Positions 39,033-47,113 of a stretch of 64,000 bases of DNA are shown here, piece after piece. A program made the translations under genes and the position numbers. Every line of letters begins with the position of its first letter. Positions within the stretch are counted from its first letter, which is position 1. A model generated the notes under the pieces. That model made no database searches, had not been told where the DNA came from, and was given only the letters and a program-made list of their open reading frames with translations. The stretch comes from Actinoplanes cyaneus (GTDB lineage: Bacteria; Actinomycetota; Actinomycetes; Mycobacteriales; Micromonosporaceae). Location: the NCBI RefSeq assembly GCF_016862095.1, contig NZ_BOMH01000036.1:302881-366880 (forward strand), read 5' to 3'.

Positions 39033-40061
39033 GTGACTTCCTTTACGGCCGCGCCCACCCGCTACGACTCCATGGAGTTCCGCCGGACCGGGCGCAGCGG
39101 ACTGAAACTGCCGGCGATCTCGCTCGGCCTGTGGCACAACTTCGGCGACGACAAGCCGATCGAGACGCAGCGGGCGGTGCTGCGCCGCGCCTTCGACCTC
39201 GGTGTCACGCACTTCGACCTGGCGAACAACTACGGTCCGCCCTACGGTTCCGCCGAGGTCAACTTCGGCCGGCTGCTCGCCGAGGATTTCCGGCCGTACC
39301 GGGATGAGCTGGTCATCTCGACCAAGGCCGGCTACGACATGTGGCCCGGCCCCTACGGTGACCACGGCTCCCGGAAGTACCTGACGGCGTCCCTCGACCA
39401 GTCCCTCCAGCGGATGGGGCTGGACTATGTGGACATCTTCTACTCGCACCGCTTCGACCCGGAGACCCCGCTCGAGGAGACGATGGGCGCGCTGGACGCC
39501 GCGGTCCGCGCGGGCAAGGCGCTCTACGTCGGCATCTCGTCCTACTCCCCGGCGAAGACCGCCGAGGCCGCCGCGATCCTGCGTGACCTGGGCACGCCGC
39601 TGCTGATCCACCAGCCGTCGTACTCGATGCTGAACCGCTGGATCGAGGACGACCTGCTCGGCGTGCTGGAGCAGGAGGGCGCCGGCTGCATCGGCTTCTC
39701 CCCGCTGGCCCAGGGCATGCTCACCGACCGCTACCTGAACGGCATCCCGGAGGGTTCACGCGCCGGCGAGCAGAAGTCGCTCACCCCGGAGTGGCTCACC
39801 GAGGAGAACCTGGCCAAGATCCGCGGGCTGAACGCGATCGCCGAGCGGCGCGGCCAGAGCCTGGCGCAGCTGGCGATCGCCTGGTCACTGCGGGACCCGC
39901 GGATGACGTCGGTGGTGCTCGGCGCGAGCAGCGTCGCCCAGCTGGAGAACAATCTGGCCGCGCTGAACAACACCGAGTTCACCGCGGACGAGCTCGCCGA
40001 GATCGACAAGTATGCGACGGAGTCCGGCATCAACCTGTGGGCCCGATCGAGCGAGTCCTGA
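39033..40061 (+). CDS. Aldo/keto reductase, YghZ/L-glyceraldehyde 3-phosphate reductase type
   Basis: A 342-residue NADPH-dependent carbonyl reductase. Visible pieces are YDSMEFRRTGRSGLKLPAIS and LGLWHNFGDD, the catalytic tetrad region HFDLANNYGPPYGSAE (Asp and Tyr), the Lys in ISTKAGYDMWPGPYGD and the His in YVDIFYSHRFDPETP, then AQGMLTDRYLNGIP. Enzymes of this subgroup detoxify methylglyoxal or reduce L-glyceraldehyde 3-phosphate. The GTG at 39033 lacks a clear Shine-Dalgarno sequence; a start at the internal ATG (MEFRRTG) is possible. Confidence 0.88.
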   Translation: MTSFTAAPTRYDSMEFRRTGRSGLKLPAISLGLWHNFGDDKPIETQRAVLRRAFDLGVTHFDLANNYGPPYGSAEVNFGRLLAEDFRPYRDELVISTKAGYDMWPGPYGDHGSRKYLTASLDQSLQRMGLDYVDIFYSHRFDPETPLEETMGALDAAVRAGKALYVGISSYSPAKTAEAAAILRDLGTPLLIHQPSYSMLNRWIEDDLLGVLEQEGAGCIGFSPLAQGMLTDRYLNGIPEGSRAGEQKSLTPEWLTEENLAKIRGLNAIAERRGQSLAQLAIAWSLRDPRMTSVVLGASSVAQLENNLAALNNTEFTADELAEIDKYATESGINLWARSSES

Positions 40062-40142
40062 AAGCCAGGGTCTGTCCAGCGGGCCGCCAGGGCCTCGCCT
40101 GACACTTGGGTGATCCGCCGGACTGACCCTAGCTTGGGTGCC

Positions 40143-41003
40143 ATGACCGAGAAACTCACCGTCAGCGTCCTCGGCACCGGGATCATGGGTGCCGCGATGG
40201 CTCGCAACCTGGCCCGCGCCGGGCACACCGTCCGGGCCTGGAACCGTCACCGTGGCAAGGCCGAGCCGCTCGCCGCGGACGGCGTGCAGGTCACCGACAC
40301 GCCGGCCGAGGCGGTGACCGGCGCCGACGTCATCCTGACCATGCTGTACGACGGCGCCACCGTCCGATCCGTGATCGCCGAGGCCGTTCCCGGGTTGCGG
40401 CCCGGCGTGCTGTGGATGCAGTCGACCACCACCAGCCTGGCGGACGTCGCCGACCTGGCCGCGTTCGCCGGTGAGCACGGGCTGGTCTTCTTCGACGCGC
40501 CGGTGCTCGGCACCCGCCAACCGGCCGAGGCCGGGCAGCTCACCGTTCTCGCCACCGGCCCGGCGGAGCACCGTGACGCGATCGCCCCGGTCTTCGACGC
40601 GGTCGGCGCGCGCACCGTCTGGACCGAGGCCGCGACCCGGCTCAAACTGGTCGCGAACAGCTGGGTCCTGGCCGTCACGCACGGCGCCGCGGAGACGCTC
40701 GCGCTGGCCAAGGGCCTCGGCGTCGACCCGGCCGACTTCTTCGGGCTGATCGAGGGCGGTCCGCTGGACATGGGTTACCTGCGGGCGAAGGGGTCCGCGA
40801 TCCTCGAGGACCGGCTGTCGCCGGCGAGCTTCGCGGTGGTCACGGCCGAGAAGGACGCGCGGTTGATCGTCGGTGCCGGCGCCGACGCGGGCGTACGCCT
40901 CGACGTGGCGGCCGCGGGTGCCGAGCGTTTCCGCCGAGCCGCCGAGCAGGGGCACGGCGACGAGGACATGGCCGCTTCGTACTACGCCTCCTTCGACAAG
41001 TAA
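40143..41003 (+). CDS. NAD(P)-dependent beta-hydroxyacid dehydrogenase family
   Basis: A 286-residue enzyme of the 3-hydroxyisobutyrate dehydrogenase family. It has the N-terminal Rossmann motif VSVLGTGIMGAAMARNLARA, the substrate-binding FFDAPVLGTRQPAEAGQLTV (family DAPVSGG; here the G-G is replaced by GT) and the catalytic Lys in RLKLVANSWVLAVT. The substitution in the DAPVSGG motif suggests the imine-reductase/6-phosphogluconate-like end of the family. The ATG at 40143 is followed directly by the Rossmann strand. A perfect hairpin follows. Confidence 0.85.
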   Translation: MTEKLTVSVLGTGIMGAAMARNLARAGHTVRAWNRHRGKAEPLAADGVQVTDTPAEAVTGADVILTMLYDGATVRSVIAEAVPGLRPGVLWMQSTTTSLADVADLAAFAGEHGLVFFDAPVLGTRQPAEAGQLTVLATGPAEHRDAIAPVFDAVGARTVWTEAATRLKLVANSWVLAVTHGAAETLALAKGLGVDPADFFGLIEGGPLDMGYLRAKGSAILEDRLSPASFAVVTAEKDARLIVGAGADAGVRLDVAAAGAERFRRAAEQGHGDEDMAASYYASFDK

Positions 41004-41086
41004 CCCCGAGCGACGCGTCCCGGGCTTCCCTGCGCAAACGAATCCGGAGTTGTGGTCCGGCGCCGCCGGGCGGTCGCGCGGGTTCA

Positions 41087-41136
41087 GCTGGTCGTCAGGG
41101 GTGCTTCAGCCCTTGGATGCACCCCTGACGACCAGC
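41087..41136. terminator. Perfect 18-bp terminator stem between convergent genes
   Basis: GCTGGTCGTCAGGGGTGC (41087-41104) pairs exactly with 41119-41136 around a 14-nt loop. It lies between the beta-hydroxyacid dehydrogenase (+) and the ArsR gene (-) and can serve both. Confidence 0.75.
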
Positions 41137-41178
41137 CGGGGCCTGGAGGCGCGCTGTCGGTCGGTGTTGCCGGGTGGG

Positions 41179-41508
41179 TTACTTCTGGGCCCGGAGCTCG
41201 ACCAGGAGGCCGTCGCGGTCGGTGAGGACGGCACCGAGGATGCGCCGGCCGGCGGCGAGCAGGTCAGCCACATCGGTGGTGCTCAGGGCGTACATGACCA
41301 GCGTGCCGTCCCGGAACGACGTCACGATCCCGGCCCGCCGCAGGACGGCGAGCTGCTGGGACAGGTTGGACGCCTCCACGTCGATCTCGGCGAGCAGGTC
41401 GCGGACCGGCCGCGGCCCGTTCTGCAGCAGTTCCAGGACCCGGATCCGGACCGGGTGGCCGAGGGTCCGGAACATCTCGGCCTTCGCCTGGTACAGCGGC
41501 ACTGACAC
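41179..41508 (-). CDS. ArsR/SmtB-family transcriptional regulator
   Basis: A 109-residue winged-helix regulator. It starts VSVPLYQAKAEMFRTLGHPV. The HTH is VRDLLAEIDVEASNLSQQLA followed by VLRRAGIVTSFRDGTLVMYA, with the DxxG wing. No CxC metal-binding pair is present in the alpha-3 helix, so it is probably not an arsenic or cadmium sensor. The GTG at 41508 has AGGGGA 7 nt upstream; the frame extends to 41541. It stands alone, divergent from the roadblock-like gene. Confidence 0.85.
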   Translation of the reverse strand: MSVPLYQAKAEMFRTLGHPVRIRVLELLQNGPRPVRDLLAEIDVEASNLSQQLAVLRRAGIVTSFRDGTLVMYALSTTDVADLLAAGRRILGAVLTDRDGLLVELRAQK

Positions 41509-41730
41509 GGCGGGTCCCCTCCAGTCATTCGCATCGACCAACGCGAGGAAAAGCAGCCCGGATACGCGTCTTACGAGCTTTCGAAGCTGCAGAAATCTTC
41601 AACTCCCTCGATGCCGATCCAAGGATGCGAGACGGCCGGGTGTCCAAGCCGGACATCATGTGCGACGGGGTTGTCCGTGGGTCGGTGACAGTCGATGTCG
41701 ATCGGAGTGAGTCACCGGAAGGAACCCGAA

Positions 41731-42102
41731 ATGCCGGACATGGATGTTGCCCTCAAGGACGCGATGCAGATCGACGGCGCGATCGGCGTCGCTCTGGTGG
41801 ACCGCAGCAGCGGAATGGCCCTCGGCGTCGCCGGCGGTGATCGCAACTTCGACCTGACTGTCGCGGCCGCCGCGAACACCGAGGTGGTCCGCGCGAAGCT
41901 GCGCACGATGGAGATGCTCGGCCTGCGCGAGAGCATCGAGGACGTGCTGATCACGCTGGACTCGCAGTACCACCTGATCCGGCCGTTGACCGGACGTTCC
42001 GGGCAGGGACTCTTCCTCTACCTGGCTCTCTACAAGGAGCGGGCGAACCTGGCGCTGGCCCGCCACCAGCTCAAGCGGATCGAATCCAACCTGGACATCT
42101 AG
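41731..42102 (+). CDS. Roadblock/LC7-like small protein
   Basis: A 123-residue protein: MDVALKDAMQIDGAIGVALV, then SGMALGVAGGDRNFDLTVAA, EVVRAKLRTMEMLGLRESIE and DVLITLDSQYHLIRPLTG. The alternating beta-alpha pattern with a GxxxALVDRSSGM strand is the bacterial roadblock fold, which usually partners a small Ras-like GTPase. No MglA-like gene is adjacent. The start at 41731 has a GGAAGGAA site. It is transcribed alone and ends at a strong hairpin. Confidence 0.65.
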   Translation: MPDMDVALKDAMQIDGAIGVALVDRSSGMALGVAGGDRNFDLTVAAAANTEVVRAKLRTMEMLGLRESIEDVLITLDSQYHLIRPLTGRSGQGLFLYLALYKERANLALARHQLKRIESNLDI

Positions 42103-42141
42103 GCGGTGTTTCGCAGCGCGGCACTGCGAAACACCGCCTAG
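42099..42141. terminator. Perfect 18-bp hairpin ending two convergent genes
   Basis: CTAGGCGGTGTTTCGCAG (42099-42116) and its exact complement (42124-42141) flank a 7-nt loop. The stop codons of the convergent roadblock-like and GNAT genes both lie inside the CTAG ends of the stem. The arms share GGCGGTGTTTCGC with the hairpin at 25698. Confidence 0.85.
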
Positions 42142-42731
42142 CCCGGGACGCTCGGCGAGGAACCTTGCGCCTGCCACTCCTCGGAGAGCATGGCGAAGCA
42201 GACCTCGGTGCTCCACTCGCCCTTGAACAACTCGTTGTGCACGAGCCGCGCCTCCTGCCGCATGCCGAGGCGGCGCAGCACCCGGGCGGACGGCTCGTTG
42301 CGCTCGTCGATCCGCCCGATGATCCGGTGCAGCCCGAGGGTCTCGAAGCCGAGCCGGAGCATGGCCCGGGCGGCCTCGGTCGCATATCCCTGGCCGGCGA
42401 AGCCGGGGTTCATCACATACCCGATCTCGCCGCCGCGGTGCTGGCGGCTGTGCCAGAACAGGGTCACGTCGCCGGCCAGCCGGCCGGTCTGCGCGACCTC
42501 GACGCCCAGGGTCAGCGACTGGCCCTCGTCGGTGAGGGCCGTGGCGGCCCAGTAGGTGGCGAGCCGATCGGCGATCACCTCGGGGGTCATCGGCTCGAAC
42601 GGGACGTAACGGCAGACGTCGGGGCGGCTGCGATAGGCCAGCAGCGCCTCGGCATCGGCCGGGGTCAACGGGCGCAGCCGCAGGCGCTCGGTGGTGATCG
42701 GATAACTCGGGCGCAGCTCGTGGGGCGACAC
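42138..42731 (-). CDS. GNAT-family N-acetyltransferase (RimJ/RimL-like)
   Basis: A 197-residue acetyltransferase. It has ITTERLRLRPLTPADAEALL at the start, the motif A region EIGYVMNPGFAGQGYATEAA (QGxGxA/G variant that binds acetyl-CoA), the following ARAMLRLGFETLGLHRIIG, and the N-x-x-S motif (RNEPSARVLRRLGM). The GTG at 42731 is chosen; the frame extends upstream to 42785 across the palindromic sites annotated separately. It probably acetylates a small molecule or a protein N-terminus; the substrate is unknown. Confidence 0.85.
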   Translation of the reverse strand: MSPHELRPSYPITTERLRLRPLTPADAEALLAYRSRPDVCRYVPFEPMTPEVIADRLATYWAATALTDEGQSLTLGVEVAQTGRLAGDVTLFWHSRQHRGGEIGYVMNPGFAGQGYATEAARAMLRLGFETLGLHRIIGRIDERNEPSARVLRRLGMRQEARLVHNELFKGEWSTEVCFAMLSEEWQAQGSSPSVPG

Positions 42732-42777
42732 GCGATCATCCTGCCATCGCGTGTCACTTCTCGTACACCCGTTCGAG

Positions 42778-42813
42778 TTATCCACAAGCTGTGCACACAG
42801 CCTGTGTACACAG
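42778..42813. promoter_or_regulatory. Tandem CTGTGNACACAG sites and a TTATCCACA 9-mer upstream of the GNAT gene
   Basis: CTGTGCACACAG (42789-42800) is followed after one base by the perfect 12-bp palindrome CTGTGTACACAG (42802-42813). A TTATCCACA at 42778-42786 matches the DnaA-box consensus. All lie 47-82 bp upstream of the GNAT start. The tandem palindromes look like an operator; the regulator is unknown. Confidence 0.5.
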
Positions 42814-42850
42814 CAGGCCGGATCAGCGCTGTCACCCCTTCAAGGGGTAC

Positions 42851-43453
42851 TCAACCAGGGCGTTTGCGGTTGAGGAGCATCCAGGAGCCGGGCAGCACGG
42901 CGGCCGCGAGCACGATCTTCAGAGCATCGCCCATCAGGTACGGCACCACGCCCCTGACAACCGCGTCGGGCACGTCCATGGAGGTCATCGACGCCAGCCA
43001 CGGGACTCCGACCAGGTAGATCAGGAGATTGCCGATGAACATCAGACCGATCGTGTACCCGGGGCGCCGGTCCGCGCCGAGCGCCGCCAACTGCCCGACC
43101 AGCGCGGCGGCGATGACGAAGCCCAGCAGATAACCACCGGTCGCGAGCGGCCAGCCGGACGTGCCGCCGGCGAACCACGGGACGCCCAGAGCGCCGGCCA
43201 CCGCGTAGAGCAGCATGCCGGCCGCGCCACGACCGGGCCCGAGCACCGCGCCGGCGAGGAGCACCGCGAACGTCTGCCCGGTGATCGGCACGGGAGACCC
43301 CGGCACCGGAATCGCGATCTGCGCGGCGAGCCCCACCGCTCCGGCGGCACCCACGACCAGGGCGAGGTCGCGCAGGGCAGACCGGCCCCACACGTCGGCG
43401 AGCACCCCCGTCGGGCGACCGGGCACCACGGCCCCGTAAACGTCAGTCACCAT
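42851..43453 (-). CDS. bioY: Biotin transporter BioY (ECF S component)
   Basis: A 200-residue integral membrane protein with six hydrophobic helices. It has the BioY signatures PGSPVPITGQTFAVLLAGAV and LGPGRGAAGMLLYAVAGALG, plus WPLATGGYLLGFVIAAALVG. It captures biotin at the membrane. BioY works alone at low efficiency or with the energising BioMN, which are not in the window. The ATG at 43453 has GGGAG upstream; the frame extends to 43573 but without a transmembrane continuation. It lies upstream of the GNAT gene in the same direction, 119 bp apart. Confidence 0.9.
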   Translation of the reverse strand: MVTDVYGAVVPGRPTGVLADVWGRSALRDLALVVGAAGAVGLAAQIAIPVPGSPVPITGQTFAVLLAGAVLGPGRGAAGMLLYAVAGALGVPWFAGGTSGWPLATGGYLLGFVIAAALVGQLAALGADRRPGYTIGLMFIGNLLIYLVGVPWLASMTSMDVPDAVVRGVVPYLMGDALKIVLAAAVLPGSWMLLNRKRPG

Positions 43454-43632
43454 GCGATCTCCCGTCCAGCGTTGCCGGAACGGTAAGCCTCGAAGATCAC
43501 GGTCCGGCGTCACTGTGGCCCGCATCGCACCACATCGGAACTGCGCCTGGCGGTGAACTTCACAAAGGCTCATTTCCCGTACGCCGGAATGGTCCTGATA
43601 GAAGGTTGGCGGACCCCCGAGGAATGCCCGGA

Positions 43633-43660
43633 AGGGGCGCCGCCCGCAGGCAGCGCCCCT
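43633..43660 (-). terminator. GC hairpin after the M4 protease gene
   Basis: AGGGGCGC (43633-43640) pairs with GCGCCCCT (43653-43660) around a 12-nt loop, 17 bp beyond the protease stop on the minus strand. The stem is GC-only apart from its end and lacks a T-run. Confidence 0.5.
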
Positions 43661-43676
43661 CCGTCCACCCGTTCGA

Positions 43677-45623
43677 TCAGAGGGTGAGCGTCCAGCTGTT
43701 GATCTTGCCGGTGTCTGCGGAGTAGGTGTCCTGGACCTTCAGTCGCCAGGTCCCGTTCGCCGCCTCGCCCGACAGGTTCTTCGAGTAGGTCGCCACCACG
43801 TTGTCCGCGCTGTCGGTGGTCGACGTGGCCTTCAGGTTGACGATCGTGCCGTCCGGCGCGACCAGGTCGACCCGCAGGTCACCGCGGTACGTGTGGGTGA
43901 TGTTGACCGCGATCGTCGCGGTGGTCGACGGGGTCTTGGCGCAGCCGCTGATCGCGATGTCGCTGTAGACGGCGGCGCCGGCGTCCGGGATGGTCACCGC
44001 AGTCGCGTTGGTGCCGGTGCAGCCGCCGGTCGGCGGGTTCGAGGTGCTCGACGACGGGCTCGGCGAGCCGGTGCCGCCACCGGTGCAGGTCGGGTCGGCG
44101 GACTGGGCCGGCACGCTCACCGCGTCCCAGGCGGCCTTCGTGGTGTTGAAGAGCGCGCAGGTGCTGTCCAGAGCCTTGGCCGAGGTCAGCGTCCAGGTGC
44201 GGTACTTCACGTACGACGAGCTGCTGGTCTTCATCAGCATCGCGTTGTAGAAGATCTTCGTGGCGGTCTGGATGCCGACACCGGTGATGGCGCCGGAGCC
44301 GGAGCACCGCGAGCTGGCCGGCTGGCCGTTGGTCGGGTTGGTGCCCTCGGCGAGCAGGTAGAACCAGTGGTTGCCGGGGCCGGCCGCGGCGTGCACCTCC
44401 TGGCCCGGGGTGCTGGACGAGTAGCAGTTGTCGTCACCGGCGAGCGACGGGTTGTACATGTACCGGATCGGGCCGCTCCCGACCAGGTTGACCTCTTCGC
44501 CGACCTGGTAGTCCGGCGGGTCGTTCGGGTTGATGGCGAAGGCCTCGGTGGCCGCGCCGAACACGTCGCCGACGAACTCCTGGGTGCCGCTCTTCGAGAT
44601 GCCGCCCGGGGTGTTGTCGTCGATGCCGTGGCCGATCTCGTGGCCCAGCACGTCGGCCGACGAGATCCACTGACCGGCGGTGTTCTTGCCGATCTGGACC
44701 TGGGTGCCGTCGTAGTACGCGTTCTGGTCGTTCAGCCCGACCCGGATCGGCCAGGCGCCACCGCTGCTGGTGAAGCCGGTTCGGCCCAGCCAGGTCGACA
44801 GCATGGCCTTTTCCTTCTGCGCCGAGTAGAAGGCGTCGACGCAGCCGGTCTCCTTGTTGGTCCCGGTGCCGTTGCCCCACACGTTGTCGGTGCCGCTGAA
44901 GGTGGTGTTGGTCGACGCGTCCTGGCAGGTCAGCGACGCGATGCTCGGGTCCTTCAGGCTGTACGTGCTGCCCGAGAGGGTGGTGTCCAGGCTGACCGAG
45001 CCGTTGATCCAGCCGGTGCCGGTGCCGGCCACGTCGGTGACGTGCTCGTAGGTGCGCAGCACCTTGCCGGAGGTGGCGTCCACGTCGACGGTGAGCCGGC
45101 TCGGGCCCTCGACGCTGGTGCCCTTGATGGTGGACTCCCAGGCCAGCGCCGGGGTGCCGGTGGAGGCGAAGACGACCAGCTTGGTGCCCTCGACACCGGC
45201 GACGGTCTTCAGCTCACCCTTGGCGATCTTCACGGAGTCGGCGGCGCTCAGCGCGGGCGTCGTGTTGATCGCGCCGAGCGGCGCGCTCTGCGCCACCGAG
45301 GTGAACTGGACCTGGCCGGCCAGGTCGGTGACGACGACGCCGTCGCCGCCGATCACCGGGAGACCCTTGTACGTCTTGTCGTACGGCACGTACTGGAGCT
45401 TGTCGGTGGAGATGACGTCGTGCTGGACGAACGCTTCGTCCGCGGCGGCGTGCAGAGCGGCCGGGCGGGCGGCGAACAGGGAGGAGGCGGCAGCGGCGGC
45501 GGCCGCCGCGGGTGACGCGGCGACGCTGGGCGTGGCGGTCGCCGGCCCGGCGAGCGCGACGGCCACCGAGGCGACCGCGGTTGCGGCGACCGAGGCGACC
45601 ACGACAGGGGTACGGGATTTCAC
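43677..45623 (-). CDS. Secreted M4 (thermolysin-family) metalloprotease with P-domain
   Basis: A 648-residue extracellular zinc protease. It has an Ala-rich signal peptide and a propeptide (FTP/PepSY-like) from about 30 to 200. The catalytic domain has H328-E329-x-x-H332 (VLGHEIGHGI); the third zinc ligand is expected in TQEFVGDVFGAATEAF, where the usual GxxNExxSD is changed to QEFVGD. VHAAAGPGNHWFYLLAEGTN contains the active-site histidine. A Ser/Pro linker leads to a proprotein-convertase P-domain at the C-terminus (VAVNITHTYRGDLRVDLVAP-like, ending SWTLTL). The start at 45623 precedes an MKSRTPVVV signal. It probably degrades protein in the growth medium. Confidence 0.88.
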   Translation of the reverse strand: MKSRTPVVVASVAATAVASVAVALAGPATATPSVAASPAAAAAAAASSLFAARPAALHAAADEAFVQHDVISTDKLQYVPYDKTYKGLPVIGGDGVVVTDLAGQVQFTSVAQSAPLGAINTTPALSAADSVKIAKGELKTVAGVEGTKLVVFASTGTPALAWESTIKGTSVEGPSRLTVDVDATSGKVLRTYEHVTDVAGTGTGWINGSVSLDTTLSGSTYSLKDPSIASLTCQDASTNTTFSGTDNVWGNGTGTNKETGCVDAFYSAQKEKAMLSTWLGRTGFTSSGGAWPIRVGLNDQNAYYDGTQVQIGKNTAGQWISSADVLGHEIGHGIDDNTPGGISKSGTQEFVGDVFGAATEAFAINPNDPPDYQVGEEVNLVGSGPIRYMYNPSLAGDDNCYSSSTPGQEVHAAAGPGNHWFYLLAEGTNPTNGQPASSRCSGSGAITGVGIQTATKIFYNAMLMKTSSSSYVKYRTWTLTSAKALDSTCALFNTTKAAWDAVSVPAQSADPTCTGGGTGSPSPSSSTSNPPTGGCTGTNATAVTIPDAGAAVYSDIAISGCAKTPSTTATIAVNITHTYRGDLRVDLVAPDGTIVNLKATSTTDSADNVVATYSKNLSGEAANGTWRLKVQDTYSADTGKINSWTLTL

Positions 45624-45789
45624 GCACTGCTCCTTTCCCGCCCGGGGGGTTGGCGGGCGGGTTCAACCGTCCGTCGGACGATGGGTCACACCTGGATGAC
45701 TTGAGGTGAGACGTTAAGCATCGACGGACGTCACCGAATCAGGGAAAACCCTCGTTCAGTGCGCAGGAGCGCTCTCAATCCAGAAACTT

Positions 45790-46398
45790 CTATGAGCCGA
45801 TCTCGCTGACCTCGACGAACGGCGCATCGTTCCACCAGATCGCGTGGATGATGAAACTGTGGTTGGTCTCGTTGAAGTAGACCGCCATGTCGGTCGGCGC
45901 GCTCTGCGTCCTCTGCACCGCGAACCCGTCCGCCGGAGTGGCCGTGACCAGCGAGACAACCCCGTCGCTGGTCATCTTGATCACCGCCCGGCCACCCTTC
46001 ACGGTGAAGGATTTGAGGTACGTCCGCAGCCCGTCGCCGCCGGTGGTGACCGTCCAACCGTCCACCGTGGTGGCAGCCGGCTCGGTGCTCGCCTTCGCGC
46101 TCGACGGCTTCGGCGACGGTTTGGACGGTTTCGCCGTGGGCGTCGTCGGCTGGGCCGGCGTGGTCACCGACCGGCTCGGCGCCGGGCGGGACGCGGACGA
46201 CGGCAGCGGGACCGGGACCGGGACCGGGGCCACCACGTCGGCGGCCGGCACCTGATCGATGTCCGGCAGCGTGCCGACGTCGGGACGTGCGGCGTTGAGC
46301 ACCGGCAGCAGCGCCACCCAGGAGAGCACGATGCTGCTCGCGGTCGCCGCGAACCAGCCGGCCACCGGAGCCCAACGGGAAGATCGCACGACGCCCAT
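45790..46398 (-). CDS. Membrane-anchored or secreted protein with Pro/Ser linker
   Basis: A 202-residue protein. After a short basic N-terminus (MGVVRSSRWAPVAG) a hydrophobic helix (ASSIVLSWVALLPVL) acts as a signal anchor. A long Pro/Ser/Lys-rich linker follows (PTAKPSKPSPKPSSAK), and then a C-terminal beta domain of about 80 residues (WTVTTGGDGLRTYLKSFTVK, IHAIWWNDAPFVEVSEIGS). The AGGTGAGAGG before the ATG at 46398 is a good ribosome-binding site. It is divergent from the response regulator with 28 bp between starts, so the two may be co-regulated. I do not recognise the domain. Confidence 0.6.
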   Translation of the reverse strand: MGVVRSSRWAPVAGWFAATASSIVLSWVALLPVLNAARPDVGTLPDIDQVPAADVVAPVPVPVPLPSSASRPAPSRSVTTPAQPTTPTAKPSKPSPKPSSAKASTEPAATTVDGWTVTTGGDGLRTYLKSFTVKGGRAVIKMTSDGVVSLVTATPADGFAVQRTQSAPTDMAVYFNETNHSFIIHAIWWNDAPFVEVSEIGS

Positions 46399-46426
46399 CC
46401 TCTCACCTGGTCCTATGCTGCACGCC

Positions 46427-47113
46427 ATGGCGTTGATCCTGTTGGTCGAGGACGACCGCAACATCGCGGCCGCGCTGACCCGCGCGCTGACCGATGCCGG
46501 GCACGTGGTGCGCCCGGTCGGCCAGGCTGCCCAGGCGCTGAAGATCGTCACTCAGGAGCGGCCCGACCTGGTCATCCTCGACCTCGGGCTGCCCGACATC
46601 GACGGCACCGACGCGTTGCGGATGATGCGCACGGTCTCCGACGTGCCGGTGATCGTGGCGACCGCCCGGCGCTCGGAGGCGGACATCATCGCACTGCTGA
46701 GCGCCGGCGCCGACGACTACGTGACCAAGCCGTTCTCCGGCGGCCACATCCTCGCCCGCATCTCGGCGGTGCTGCGCCGCGCGCGGACCACCACCGAGCA
46801 GGCGCCGAACACGATCACCGTCGGCGAGCTGGTGATCAAGCCGAGGCAGCGCCGGGCCGAGCTGCGCGGGGAGCCGCTGCAACTGACCCGCCGGGAGTTC
46901 GACGTGCTGGCGTACCTGGCCGAGCGCGTCGGCCAGGTGATCAGCCGGCGCGAGCTGATGAACCAGGTGTGGAACCAGGCGCGGATCGGTGAGGAGCAGA
47001 CCATCGACGTGCACATCTCCTGGCTGCGCCGCAAGCTCGGGGAGACCGCCGCCAAACCCCGGTTCCTGCACACCGTGCGCGGTGTCGGCGTCATGATGGT
47101 CGATCCGCAGTGA
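46427..47113 (+). CDS. OmpR/PhoB-family response regulator
   Basis: A 228-residue two-component regulator. The receiver domain has the acidic pair ILLVEDDRNIAAAL, the phospho-acceptor Asp in PDLVILDLGLPDIDGTDALR, Thr in VIVATARRSEADI and Lys in DDYVTKPFSGGH. The DNA-binding winged helix covers RRAELRGEPLQLTRREFDVL and VDVHISWLRRKLG-like (here IDVHISWLRRKLGET). Its stop overlaps the histidine-kinase start by 4 bp. The start at 46427 follows a short gap from the divergent gene; an in-frame ATG at 46415 (MLHAMALI) is possible. Its targets may include the LPMO gene that follows. Confidence 0.92.
   Translation: MALILLVEDDRNIAAALTRALTDAGHVVRPVGQAAQALKIVTQERPDLVILDLGLPDIDGTDALRMMRTVSDVPVIVATARRSEADIIALLSAGADDYVTKPFSGGHILARISAVLRRARTTTEQAPNTITVGELVIKPRQRRAELRGEPLQLTRREFDVLAYLAERVGQVISRRELMNQVWNQARIGEEQTIDVHISWLRRKLGETAAKPRFLHTVRGVGVMMVDPQ

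Noticed and set aside
42778..42786. Replication origin marked by a DnaA box
   Set aside because: A single TTATCCACA with no cluster of boxes, no dnaA or dnaN and no AT-rich unwinding element. One perfect 9-mer in 64 kb is not evidence of an origin.
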